In this document: positions 1-7,540 of the stretch, one piece after another
Position numbering within the stretch: position 1 is the first letter of the stretch
Layout of the letters: the number at the start of each line of letters is the position of its first letter
Source: Taishania sp964580465
GTDB lineage: Bacteria; Bacteroidota; Bacteroidia; Flavobacteriales_D; Crocinitomicaceae
NCBI GenBank assembly: GCA_964580465.1
Contig: CAZOKJ010000030.1
Location: forward strand, 1-29,814
Length of the DNA: 29,814 nt
Direction of reading: 5' to 3'
Notes under the pieces: generated by a model
Seen by the model: only the letters and a program-made list of their open reading frames with translations
Database searches by the model: none
Told to the model about the DNA's origin: nothing
Translations under genes and position numbers: made by a program

Positions 1-33
1 CCGAAAAGTCAGACACTCTCTTTTTATTTTAAG

Positions 34-152
34 ATGTTCAAAAATGAATGAAATGCAAGGCGTTGAAAATGAAGTAAAAGGAGTGTACAAGCGTACATGA
101 CTTTTGCTGATATTTGATAACAACGCAGCAGTTCGTCACTTTTTGGACATCG
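34..152. repeat. Imperfect fold-back (inverted) repeat, intergenic
   Basis: The two halves of this stretch are imperfect reverse complements. GATGTTCAAAAATGA at 33-47 matches GATGTCCAAAAAGTGA read on the minus strand from 151. Going inward, both arms contain GCGTTG, then AAAAG, and they meet at a perfect TGTAC-AAGC-GTACA hairpin (84-97). Ordered matching blocks over about 120 bp suggest a cruciform-forming intergenic repeat or a small non-autonomous element. No transposase is present and the window edge hides the left flank. The bases at 1-33 show no coding signal. Whether it recurs elsewhere in the genome is unknown. Confidence 0.45.
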
Positions 153-176
153 TCTTTATATTTTCAACCTATTCAT

Positions 177-629
177 CTACTTAAACTCAGCTCGCAACTT
201 ATCCAACAAGTCATTCAAGGTTCGTGCTTCTTCATCGCTGAGACTTTTAGGAAACAAGGATTTAATTCCATCATCTTTGTCTAATCTAGCGAGCAATTCC
301 AATCCTTGTTCAGTTATTTTAACAAACAAGACACGTTTGTCAACTTTGCAGCGAATACGCTCTATTATTCCTTTATCAACCATTTTGTCTAACAAGCGCG
401 TAATGTTCGGTGATTTTTCAATCATTCGCTCTTTTACAGTATGAACATTCAATGGTTCTTTGGCTCCTCGCAATATTCTTAAGATATTAAATTGTTGCAT
501 GGATAAATCATACTTTGACATAAAGGTATGTTGATAATACGCCAAGCAATTGGAAGTGTGACTTAAATTAATAATCACTTTTTGTTGCTCAGAGGAAAGT
601 ACAACATTTAATTCTTCTTCTAATTTCAT
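177..629 (-). CDS. MarR-family transcriptional regulator
   Basis: A 150-residue winged-helix regulator of the MarR family. Helices at about residues 40-75 and the stretch RMIEKSPNITRLLDKMVDKGII (about 67-88) form the recognition helix-turn-helix. It is followed by the wing, with DKR near residue 97, the family's conserved wing motif, and a C-terminal dimerisation helix (SDEEARTLNDLLDKL). MarR proteins bind palindromic operators as dimers and usually repress their own gene and a neighbour. It lies downstream of the hydrolase on the same strand, but 141 bases away with a good promoter of its own, so it is probably transcribed separately. The ligand and targets cannot be read from sequence. Family assignment is secure. 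Confidence 0.93.
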   Translation of the reverse strand: MKLEEELNVVLSSEQQKVIINLSHTSNCLAYYQHTFMSKYDLSMQQFNILRILRGAKEPLNVHTVKERMIEKSPNITRLLDKMVDKGIIERIRCKVDKRVLFVKITEQGLELLARLDKDDGIKSLFPKSLSDEEARTLNDLLDKLRAEFK

Positions 630-690
630 ATTGACATCTAACTAAACAATGAAATAAATAGCTTTTTTTACCCCAACTTATTGGAAATTA

Positions 691-741
691 ACTATTCATC
701 AGATAGTATATTTTAAGTGCAAAATTACATACCATGGTAAT
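691..741. promoter_or_regulatory. Candidate MarR operators (two dyads)
   Basis: A perfect 10-bp palindrome, TACCATGGTA (730-739), sits inside the -33/-7 spacer of the marR-like promoter, within a wider ATTAC-N8-GTAAT dyad (724-741). A second dyad, ACTAT-N7-ATAGT (691-707), lies just downstream of the predicted start. Both positions suit autorepression, which is common in this family. This is inference from position and symmetry only. Confidence 0.4.
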
Positions 742-750
742 CATTTGCAA
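720..750 (-). promoter_or_regulatory. Bacteroidota-type promoter of the marR-like gene
   Basis: On the minus strand TTG (750-748) is followed after 20 nt by TAATTTTG (727-720), a full match to the Flavobacterium consensus TTG-N17-23-TAnnTTTG. Transcription would start near 715, leaving a 5' UTR of roughly 85 nt before the start codon at 629. Confidence 0.6.
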
Positions 751-770
751 CTTTACAGACATTTTTTTTT

Positions 771-1556
771 CTACAATGGAAAATTAGTTGAAAACCAACT
801 TGTGATTTTCGCCTCAACTTCGACTGGTTTATCTAAGTGAGGGTGGTGATTGCAACGTGAAATCATAACTTTTTCGACCTTACCATTTAACACGGAAGAT
901 TGAATCAAATCTAATTGTAATTCAGTACCATATTGATCTAAGTCGCCTTGAATAGCCAACACCGGACACTGAATAGCAGCGATATCTTGGCAAATGTTCC
1001 ACGAGCGAAAAGCAGGTAAATTCCACGTATTGGCCCAAGCATAAAACAACCGTTCCGTCTTGTCACCATGAAATTTTCTAAGCCCATCTAATTTTCCTTG
1101 TTGATAAGCAGTAACAGCTGGAGCAATACCTGCCAAGGTTACATCTTCCACAATCACGTGAGCAGCCATACTTACTACACCAGCAACTCTTTGTGGGTAT
1201 TTAGCCGCATACAACAATGCAATCGAAGCACCGTCGGAGTGTCCAACTAATACTACCTTTTTGTCTGAAGGTAATAGCGCATCCAACACATCGGGAAGTT
1301 CTTCTAAGGCATATTTGTGCAAGTAATCCGTAGAGCGATCTTCCTTCAACGGTGAAGATTGTCCATAGCCTTCACGCTCATAAACGATGCCTTTTACTTG
1401 CAGTGCATTGCCTATTTGTTCAGGAAAAAGTTTCCATTGAGCAATAGAGCCAAGCGCTTCATGAAGGAAAACCAAAACGATATCCTCACGAGAAATGGTT
1501 GATGGATAAACTGATTTTACAGCTATCTGCTTATCACCTAACTGTAATAATTTCAT
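771..1556 (-). CDS. Alpha/beta hydrolase
   Basis: A 261-residue cytoplasmic alpha/beta-hydrolase with no signal peptide. The oxyanion-region motif LHEALGS is at about 31-37. The nucleophile elbow is GHSDG with Ser107. The acidic member is probably Asp in GDLDQYG (about residue 206) and the base is His in the NHHPHLDKP stretch (about 240), so the triad looks complete. The substrate cannot be predicted; esterases, lactonases and C-C hydrolases share this fold. It starts 2 bases after the thioesterase stop codon, so the two are almost certainly co-transcribed and may act on related acyl or ester substrates, though this pairing is inference. Confidence 0.9.
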   Translation of the reverse strand: MKLLQLGDKQIAVKSVYPSTISREDIVLVFLHEALGSIAQWKLFPEQIGNALQVKGIVYEREGYGQSSPLKEDRSTDYLHKYALEELPDVLDALLPSDKKVVLVGHSDGASIALLYAAKYPQRVAGVVSMAAHVIVEDVTLAGIAPAVTAYQQGKLDGLRKFHGDKTERLFYAWANTWNLPAFRSWNICQDIAAIQCPVLAIQGDLDQYGTELQLDLIQSSVLNGKVEKVMISRCNHHPHLDKPVEVEAKITSWFSTNFPL

Positions 1557-1558
1557 GT

Positions 1559-1963
1559 TTATTCTGCTACTTTACGCAATTTAGCCAATGCGATTTTCCA
1601 ATCTTCATTCACTTCAATAGAACAATTTTGACGCGCATCAAAACAAACTAAAATGGACTTACCTGTTGTTCTCAAATCACCATCTACGCGAATTTCATAA
1701 GCCAAAGTAAAACTTTTTGTCCCAATGGATTCTAATAAAATTTCCACTTCAGGAACTTCATTCAAATGAATTGCTTTTAGGTAAGAAATTTCATTTTTAG
1801 CAACGAGTACACCAAATTTCTTCCAATCCCAATTTAATCCCAACAATTCATTAAAATAGTGAACGCGTGCATATTCAAAATAAGTTAAGTAAACAGAATT
1901 ATTTACATGCCCCATTGTATCTAAATCGGCATAGCGAACTTGTATCTTTGCAGGTGTTATCAT
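1559..1963 (-). CDS. Acyl-CoA thioesterase, 4HBT/YbgC hotdog family
   Basis: A 134-residue single-hotdog protein of the 4-hydroxybenzoyl-CoA thioesterase family, which hydrolyses acyl-CoA to free acid and CoA. The N-terminal signature RYADLDTMGHVNNSVYLTYF (residues 10-29) carries the catalytic Asp15, equivalent to Asp17 of the Pseudomonas 4HBT enzyme, on the long helix cap. Length is normal for the family and it would work as a tetramer in the cytoplasm. It lies 24 bases after the sugar dehydratase and 2 bases before the hydrolase, so it belongs to a three-gene minus-strand unit. The acyl substrate is not predictable; YbgC proteins linked to Tol-Pal are a sister group, but no tol genes are nearby. 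Confidence 0.92.
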   Translation of the reverse strand: MITPAKIQVRYADLDTMGHVNNSVYLTYFEYARVHYFNELLGLNWDWKKFGVLVAKNEISYLKAIHLNEVPEVEILLESIGTKSFTLAYEIRVDGDLRTTGKSILVCFDARQNCSIEVNEDWKIALAKLRKVAE

Positions 1964-1987
1964 ATTGTATTTTTTAAAACGACTTAA

Positions 1988-3865
1988 TTACTTATCAAGT
2001 TGTTCATAAATAGAGTTGTTACTTTTAAATTCAGGGACAATCTCCTTCATTTTAGCAACTATCTTGGTATTTTCTTGTCCTTCAAACAAGCGAATGAGTT
2101 CATCAATTCGTTGAATATCTGCTTCATTAACAGGTTGAATCTTTGCTTTTAAAATCTTAGGGTGATGCGTTGGAATCGTTGTTTCGCTGTCACTTAGCAA
2201 TTCTTCGTATAATTTTTCTCCTGGTCGAAGGCCTGTTACTTTAATTTCGATGTCTTTACCAAGTTCTAAACCACTTAACTTGATCATGTTTTTTGCTAAA
2301 TCGATAATTTTTACCGACTCGCCCATGTCAAAAACAAATATCTCCCCACCCTCTCCAATGGTACCAGCTTCCAAAACTAATTGGCATGCCTCTGGAATCG
2401 TCATAAAGAAACGAGTAATGCGTTCATCCGTAACCGTTATAGGTCCACCTTGTTCAATTTGGCGTTGAAAGAGCGGAATAACAGATCCATTTGATCCTAA
2501 TACATTTCCAAATCGAGTTGTCACAAACTTAGTTTTTCCAAGTTGATTTTTTTGTTGCGCATAAATTTCTGCAATTCGTTTGGACGCTCCCATTACATTC
2601 GTAGGATTCACAGCTTTGTCAGTTGAAATCATCACGAATTTAGTTACTCCAAATTCCACCGATAAATCCACTAAATTTTTTGTTCCATTTACATTGGTTA
2701 AAATTGCTTCAGAAGGATTATCTTCCATCAAAGGAACGTGTTTATAGGCAGCAGCGTGGAGCACAAAATTCGGGTGAAAAGCATCAAACAAGCGTTTCAT
2801 ACGGTCATAATGTCGAATATCACCAATAACAACCTCAATTGGAACGAATGAATTTTGAGATTTTAGTTCATTCACAAAGTCATACATGGCAGACTCGGCA
2901 TTGTCAAGTAAAATAACCTTTTCGGGTTCAAATTTTAAAATTTGACGTACCATTCCGCTTCCAATAGATCCAGCTGCTCCAGTTACAAGCACCACTTTAC
3001 CAGCCAATTCTTCTTTAATTTTTTCAACATTCAGCTGAATTTCCGAACGACCTAACAAATCTTCAATTTTAATTGACTTTATTTGTTTAGTAGAGAACTC
3101 ACCATTAATCCAACTTTTTGGAGAAGGAACTTTTTGGAGTTGAACATTTTTTTCAAAACAAAGATTGACCACTTGTTTTTTCAATTCTTCATTCGGTTGT
3201 TGAATAGCCAAAATAACCATGTCCACTTCTTCTCGGTCAATTAATTTAGGTAACTTAGAAGTGTGGTAAATTTTTAATCCTTCAATGATATTTCCGCTTA
3301 ATTGTTTGTTATCATCAATAAAACCAACCAATTTATACTTTGTCAAAGGGTCTTTTTCGATGGTCCTTTTGGTCACTAATCCAGAAATTCCTGCACCATA
3401 AATTAAGACTTTTTTTTCAATCGTTTTATTTTTAATCGACTCTAAATAAAGCGTTTTCACAACGAATCGAGAAGCTAACAAAAGCATGAATGAAAAAACA
3501 AATTCCAACACCATGATGGTTGTTGGCATTAGAAAATAATGATCAAAAAAGTAATAGCGAATCAATCCAGCAATAAAAATCAGTAGTGTAGAAACGCTAT
3601 TAGCCAACAAAATGACAGCTATATCACTTGTTGAAGTGTGTCTAACAAAACGCTTATGCACTTTAAACAGCCAAAATACAACAAATTTAATAGCGAAATA
3701 AACCAAAATCGACTTGGATAAAATCTCCCATTCCTTTCGAACCAATTCTTCATTCGCATGTAAGTCAAAACGCACAAAGTAAGCCCAAGCCAGCGCAACA
3801 GCTGACAAAATTAAGTCAACAATAGAAATAATCCATCGAGGTGTATTTTTAAGCGGAAATTGCAT
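1988..3865 (-). CDS. WbpM/FlaA1/CapD-type nucleotide-sugar 4,6-dehydratase
   Basis: A 625-residue membrane-anchored SDR enzyme. Four N-terminal transmembrane helices (about 8-140) are followed by a CoA-binding-like Rossmann domain (VLIYGAGISG, about 153-162), then the catalytic SDR domain with GAAGSIG (296-302) for NAD(P) binding and the family signature STDKAVNPTNVMGASKR. The usual Tyr of YxxxK is replaced by Met (M425, K429), as is characteristic of WbpM-type large dehydratases. The family makes UDP-4-keto-6-deoxy-HexNAc, a precursor of bacillosamine, QuiNAc or FucNAc in surface glycans. The start at 3865 is chosen over an upstream in-frame codon at 3889 because a perfect -7 box (3870-3877) lies between them, so the transcript would begin at the ATG. 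It heads the unit with the thioesterase and hydrolase. Confidence 0.93.
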   Translation of the reverse strand: MQFPLKNTPRWIISIVDLILSAVALAWAYFVRFDLHANEELVRKEWEILSKSILVYFAIKFVVFWLFKVHKRFVRHTSTSDIAVILLANSVSTLLIFIAGLIRYYFFDHYFLMPTTIMVLEFVFSFMLLLASRFVVKTLYLESIKNKTIEKKVLIYGAGISGLVTKRTIEKDPLTKYKLVGFIDDNKQLSGNIIEGLKIYHTSKLPKLIDREEVDMVILAIQQPNEELKKQVVNLCFEKNVQLQKVPSPKSWINGEFSTKQIKSIKIEDLLGRSEIQLNVEKIKEELAGKVVLVTGAAGSIGSGMVRQILKFEPEKVILLDNAESAMYDFVNELKSQNSFVPIEVVIGDIRHYDRMKRLFDAFHPNFVLHAAAYKHVPLMEDNPSEAILTNVNGTKNLVDLSVEFGVTKFVMISTDKAVNPTNVMGASKRIAEIYAQQKNQLGKTKFVTTRFGNVLGSNGSVIPLFQRQIEQGGPITVTDERITRFFMTIPEACQLVLEAGTIGEGGEIFVFDMGESVKIIDLAKNMIKLSGLELGKDIEIKVTGLRPGEKLYEELLSDSETTIPTHHPKILKAKIQPVNEADIQRIDELIRLFEGQENTKIVAKMKEIVPEFKSNNSIYEQLDK

Positions 3866-3869
3866 AAGA

Positions 3870-3902
3870 CAAAGATAAAAAAAAAGCAACGTTCCTGCAC
3901 AA
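3870..3902 (-). promoter_or_regulatory. Promoter of the dehydratase gene, predicted leaderless
   Basis: On the minus strand TTG (3902-3900), 22 nt, then TATCTTTG (3877-3870), a full consensus match. Only 4 nt separate the box from the ATG at 3865, so the transcript should start at or next to the start codon. This decides against the longer reading frame from 3889. Confidence 0.6.
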
Positions 3903-3903
3903 A

Positions 3904-4230
3904 AACGTGTTTTTTTACTTTGATTAGGTTATCACATTAATGTCTTTAACTAATTCAATTGTTGCTTGACTAAAAGAAATCACTGACAGTTAACAAAAAG
4001 TCATAAGTGTAAATAATCTTGCTTTCATCTTTTTCATTTTTTAAAATATAAAACCTAGTCATAAATTTTCAGTTAATAGTAACTATCTATAAATAGATAA
4101 AATTAGCTTTCTAAGAACAAATTTACGAAATTTAAGATTTATCTATTTAATATATTTTATTTTTTTTAGTATATCTAAACATTTAATTTAAAAGCAAAGA
4201 CATATACAATTTTAAGACATCGCCTAACAA
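3904..4230. other. AT-rich intergenic region without a gene
   Basis: No credible reading frame was found. The only structure seen is a short perfect inverted repeat, TATCTAT-AA-ATAGATA (4084-4099), with a further TATCTATTTA-like stretch near 4141. It separates the dehydratase promoter from the terminator of the OmpA/lipoprotein unit. Confidence 0.5.
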
Positions 4231-4256
4231 AAAAAGCCCTCAACTGAGGGCTTTTT
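4231..4256 (-). terminator. Rho-independent terminator after the 72-aa lipoprotein gene
   Basis: Perfect 11-bp stem AAAAAGCCCTC / GAGGGCTTTTT with a 4-nt AACT loop, flanked by A and T tracts, so it could work in both directions. It lies 17 bases beyond the minus-strand stop codon at 4273. Confidence 0.9.
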
Positions 4257-4272
4257 CTTAAAAAAATTGAAA

Positions 4273-4491
4273 TTATTCGCTATCAATCACACAGTTTGTA
4301 ACTTCGAGAGCTGATTGCACATTGAAAGACGCACACTCTGATTGACTCCTTACCAAATGCTCTTGAGTTGTTGAACCTTGATAAACTCCTTCATTGTTGT
4401 AATAAACAGTTTGACACTCGCATTCTAAATCTTTTTTACAAGCTGTTAAAGACACAAGGCCTAGTCCAAGCATTACTAATTTTAACTTCAT
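4273..4491 (-). CDS. Small cysteine-containing lipoprotein, unknown function
   Basis: A 72-residue protein with a signal peptide and lipobox LTAC (Cys18 lipidated), followed directly by Lys-Lys-Asp. The mature part has four further cysteines (24, 26, 53, 67), enough for two disulfides in the oxidising periplasm or at the surface. It lies 26 bases downstream of the OmpA-family gene and ahead of a strong terminator, so it is the last gene of that unit. I do not recognise a named family. Small CxCxT-type lipoproteins of this kind are frequent in Flavobacteriia; role unknown. Confidence 0.8.
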   Translation of the reverse strand: MKLKLVMLGLGLVSLTACKKDLECECQTVYYNNEGVYQGSTTQEHLVRSQSECASFNVQSALEVTNCVIDSE

Positions 4492-4517
4492 ACCTTCTTT
4501 TTTTATTATATTTTATT

Positions 4518-6566
4518 TTACAAACTATCAATCACGAAATCTGTACGACGATTTTTTGCTCTATTTTCTTCCGAATCATTAGTTACTTTTGGTTGCGTTT
4601 CACCATATCCCTTAGCTTTTAAACGATTGGCTGAAACTCCTTGACTAATCAAATAAGCTTTTACGCCATTGGCACGGTCATCCGAAAGTTTTAAGTTTTT
4701 AGCATCGTCTCCAACGTCGTCTGTATGTCCGTTAATCGACACTTTAATCGTTGGATTTTCTTTCAAGAAACGAGCAAAACCACGCAAAATGAATTTGGAT
4801 TTATCTGTTAAAGTGGATGAATTAGTAGCATATAAAATATCATTGATGGTATAGGCTTCACCAACTTTCAATTCTCTAACATCTAAATCATTGCCTCTAA
4901 GTGCTACATCTTTTGCGGTCGAAAGCTGAGCAATTTGTTCTTTTTCAATTAATTTAGAGTCAAAAGCATGTCCTTCTTTTTTAACAGTAACCATCACGTC
5001 TTGGGCTTGCTCCGTTTTGATAATTGCAGCATATTTACCGTCATTACCGTTTACTTTTACCTTTGTTGTCTCTTCTGAATTTTCATAAGCTATTTCAATT
5101 ACAGCATCTGAAATTGGTTCTCCATTTTCGTCACGCAAGTCGCCTTTTAAGATAGCAACAGGTTTTGGACGCGCTTCTTCGTATAAATCAAAAGCATAAA
5201 TATCCCAGTTTCCACCTGTGCGAGACGAAAAATAGGCTACTTTTCCATCAATGGAAACGAAAACACCAATTTCATCTGCTTCAGAATTAATAGGATATCC
5301 AATGTTTTTTGGAGTTGACCATTTACCATTTTCCATTCGCGTGTAGTAAATATCTAAACCTCCTACTCCATCTCCACGACCATCGGAAACGAAATAAAGT
5401 GTTTCACTATCTTGATGCAAAAAGGGACTTTTATCCTTACCAGGCGTGTTAATTTCTCGCATTGATTTTGCCTGAGACCACACTCCTTTTTCATCACGAG
5501 TAGAATAATAAATGTCATTGTCTTGTGAACCTTTTCGAGTAGTTGTGAAATACAAAGTATTACCATCTGCCGACAAAGAAGGTTGACCTTCCCAACCGTC
5601 CTTTGTGTTGATGGCTGGTCCCATGTTCACCAATGGTCCCCATTTAAAATCGTTACCTCCTTGGCCTGAACGCTCGTAGGTTGTAATATACAAATCACAA
5701 TTTTTATATTGTTGATCGTAAACTGTTTCCGTTTTACAACAACAAACAATCATTTCTTTGTTATCAACAGAAATTGTACTTGCTCCATAGTTATCAAAAG
5801 TACCATCATTGAAAGGCAGTCCTAAGAAAGTCCCTGCATCGAATGGTGTCACCATATTTTTACGTTGAGCATAGGTAAACTTTTCAACCCAATGAGAAGT
5901 ATATTCTCCCCTTCCTTTTTCATCAACTTTGCGGGTAAAGAACATCAACTCGTTGTCTGGTGATATCATTGGAAAGTATTCATCCAATGGCGAACTCACA
6001 TTGGGTACTTTAACAGGATTGTATGGTACAGCGTTTGCTTTTTTATCCGATTCAGCTTTAAATTCACCCACTATTTCCTTTACATCTTTGAGTTTTTGAG
6101 CGTGATCTGCTGAGAACTTGGAAGGATCTGAAGATTTAAAAGAAGCAAATTTTGAAAACCATTCATTAGCTTCTTTCATCTCTTGTTGTGTGTAATTAAT
6201 CACTCCTAAAAAGTAATAAACATCTGCGTTATAATCTTTACACAATTCTATTGTTTCTAAAAACAGTTCCTCTGCTTTTTTTAAGCTTTTATCTCCTGTT
6301 GCTGGGTTCGGATATTTTTGATAGTATTCCTCCGCTTTATTATAGGCATACAATCCATATTCGTAATAAACCATTGCATTATCTGGCGCCATATCGATTG
6401 CTGCAAGAAAAGCATCTACTGACGTTTTGGTATCAGGAGACTTTTTGGCCTTGTCCAATTGTTTTAACACTTTTTTATCTGGCGGCAAACAAGAAGCATC
6501 GTCAACTTGAGCAGAGATCATCAAGGAGTTAACTAAAAACAAGAAGAAAATATTTTTTTTCATCAT
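4518..6566 (-). CDS. OmpA-family protein with TPR, PD40 propeller and CRD domains
   Basis: A 682-residue envelope protein (681 if the second of two adjacent ATGs is used). A signal peptide (residues 1-19, cut before QVDD) is followed by a TPR-like helical region (about 40-165), WD40/PD40 propeller repeats (about 190-440, with motifs such as PSLSADGNTLYFTT and DIYYSTRDEKG), a carboxypeptidase-regulatory-like beta domain (about 455-540), and a C-terminal OmpA peptidoglycan-binding domain (INGHTDDVGDDAKNLKLSDDRA). This order matches the type IX secretion component PorE and its paralogues, but the protein has a signal peptidase I site and no lipobox, so it is better called PorE-like. The start at 6566 is chosen because it opens a clean signal peptide; the upstream extension does not. 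Confidence 0.9.
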   Translation of the reverse strand: MMKKNIFFLFLVNSLMISAQVDDASCLPPDKKVLKQLDKAKKSPDTKTSVDAFLAAIDMAPDNAMVYYEYGLYAYNKAEEYYQKYPNPATGDKSLKKAEELFLETIELCKDYNADVYYFLGVINYTQQEMKEANEWFSKFASFKSSDPSKFSADHAQKLKDVKEIVGEFKAESDKKANAVPYNPVKVPNVSSPLDEYFPMISPDNELMFFTRKVDEKGRGEYTSHWVEKFTYAQRKNMVTPFDAGTFLGLPFNDGTFDNYGASTISVDNKEMIVCCCKTETVYDQQYKNCDLYITTYERSGQGGNDFKWGPLVNMGPAINTKDGWEGQPSLSADGNTLYFTTTRKGSQDNDIYYSTRDEKGVWSQAKSMREINTPGKDKSPFLHQDSETLYFVSDGRGDGVGGLDIYYTRMENGKWSTPKNIGYPINSEADEIGVFVSIDGKVAYFSSRTGGNWDIYAFDLYEEARPKPVAILKGDLRDENGEPISDAVIEIAYENSEETTKVKVNGNDGKYAAIIKTEQAQDVMVTVKKEGHAFDSKLIEKEQIAQLSTAKDVALRGNDLDVRELKVGEAYTINDILYATNSSTLTDKSKFILRGFARFLKENPTIKVSINGHTDDVGDDAKNLKLSDDRANGVKAYLISQGVSANRLKAKGYGETQPKVTNDSEENRAKNRRTDFVIDSL

Positions 6567-6680
6567 TCTAATTCGTAAATCTATAAGTATGTTATCAAAT
6601 AGTATACCAAAAATGGATAAAAAAGTTACAGTAAAAAGTAAAAAAATCAACAAAAATTAAAAGTGATAAGTTAATTAATT

Positions 6681-6965
6681 TCAAGGAACAAATCTTCCTT
6701 TTATAGCATTTTGTTTCATCCTTTTTTGATTTCTTTTGATGGATTTTTTATAAGCCTTCGATTGATTGTTCCAATGTGCTTTTTGAATGGCTTTTTGTTC
6801 TTTCCGAGCTGCTTTTGCTTCTTTTTTACGTTTTTTTGCTAAAGCTTTCTCCGATTCTTCTACTGTATCATACGTTTTAGCAACTTTATTGGAAGTAGCA
6901 CAAGAAGAAATAAATAAAGTGGATCCACATACTAAAAGTAATGATATGATCGTTTTTAAATTCAT
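6681..6965 (-). CDS. Small Lys/Arg-rich lipoprotein
   Basis: A 94-residue protein with a signal peptide ending in lipobox ISSC (Cys22). The mature chain is highly basic, rich in Lys, Arg, Ala and Gln (for example KALAKKRKKEAKAARKEQK), and should be one long helix or coiled coil, ending in IKGRFVP. Bacteroidota genomes have many such short basic lipoproteins. The function is unknown and binding to peptidoglycan or anionic polymers would be speculation. It lies upstream of the OmpA-family gene on the same strand, 114 bases away, so co-transcription is uncertain. Confidence 0.75.
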   Translation of the reverse strand: MNLKTIISLLLVCGSTLFISSCATSNKVAKTYDTVEESEKALAKKRKKEAKAARKEQKAIQKAHWNNQSKAYKKSIKRNQKRMKQNAIKGRFVP

Positions 6966-6978
6966 ACAAAAGATTTTT

Positions 6979-6986
6979 TATCTTTG
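6979..6986 (+). promoter_or_regulatory. -7 box for the plus-strand lipoprotein gene
   Basis: TATCTTTG, a perfect TAnnTTTG box, 62 bases before the ATG at 7049. No TTG is seen at the right distance upstream, so the promoter is only partly supported. Confidence 0.35.
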
Positions 6987-7011
6987 TTAAACATTCAGTA
7001 ACATAAACATA

Positions 7012-7019
7012 CAAATATA
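7012..7019 (-). promoter_or_regulatory. -7 box for the Lys-rich lipoprotein gene
   Basis: TATATTTG on the minus strand, 46 bases before the start codon at 6965. No matching TTG is visible upstream. It faces the plus-strand box at 6979-6986, so the two transcripts would overlap slightly. Confidence 0.35.
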
Positions 7020-7048
7020 TGTTTTATATCCTTAAAAGAATTAATCGT

Positions 7049-7489
7049 ATGAATAACGTTAAAAATCACCTTTCTATTTTATTGTTTGTAGTTTTTTTAG
7101 CAAGTTTTTTTAGCTCTTGCAATAAAAACAAAGTGCATCCGGTGCCGAGTATTCCTTTTGATATTACTATAAACCTTGGTCTTCCGTCTTATAGTGACTT
7201 GAACGGTGTGGGAGGTCACGCTTTTGTAGATGGCGGATCAAAGGGAATTATCGTTTATCGCTTGAGTACGTATGAATTTGTTGCTTTTGACTTACATTCT
7301 CCGTCTAATGAAGGTGATTGTGAAAAGCCTTTAAAAACTGATGATGATAATTTCTTGCAACTAGTTGACCAATGTGACAATGCTCGATTTTCTTTACTCG
7401 ATGGCTCTCCTATCAGCGGGTCAGAATTTGGACTTAGACGTTATGCTGTCTATTTTGATGGAAGTAGTAACTTAAGAATTTACAATTAA
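7049..7489 (+). CDS. Lipoprotein with a degenerate Rieske-like domain
   Basis: A 146-residue lipoprotein (lipobox FSSC, Cys24). The mature part follows the Rieske-fold pattern common in Flavobacteriia: GGHAFVDGGSKGIIVYRLSTYEFVAFD (56-81), then the second-box region DQCDNARFSLLDGSPISGSEFGLRRYAVYF. In true Rieske proteins this reads CPxHGSxFdl.dG.p..GPa..pL..Y. Here the Cys and His ligand positions are Asp, and box one has no CxH, so a 2Fe-2S cluster cannot be bound. The fold is inferred by eye and no electron-transfer role should be assigned. The start at 7049 is chosen because it opens directly into a signal peptide; an upstream ATG at 7019 adds ten unneeded residues. It is a single plus-strand gene between minus-strand units. 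Confidence 0.8.
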   Translation: MNNVKNHLSILLFVVFLASFFSSCNKNKVHPVPSIPFDITINLGLPSYSDLNGVGGHAFVDGGSKGIIVYRLSTYEFVAFDLHSPSNEGDCEKPLKTDDDNFLQLVDQCDNARFSLLDGSPISGSEFGLRRYAVYFDGSSNLRIYN

Positions 7490-7492
7490 AAA

Positions 7493-7523
7493 AAGAGGCT
7501 ATCCTTTCTGGACAGCCTCATCT
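7493..7523. terminator. Shared bidirectional terminator
   Basis: GAGGCTaTCC (7495-7504) pairs with GGAcAGCCTC (7510-7519) with one internal mismatch and a 5-nt loop. An A tract lies before it and a T-rich run after it. It sits between two convergent genes that end at 7489 (plus) and 7541 (minus) and could serve both. Confidence 0.75.
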
Positions 7524-7540
7524 TTATAAATTAACTTCTG

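Noticed and set aside
3866..3889. Longer start for the sugar dehydratase at 3889
   Set aside because: A consensus -7 box (3870-3877) lies inside the extension, which is low-complexity and adds nothing to the first membrane helix; 3865 is the better start.
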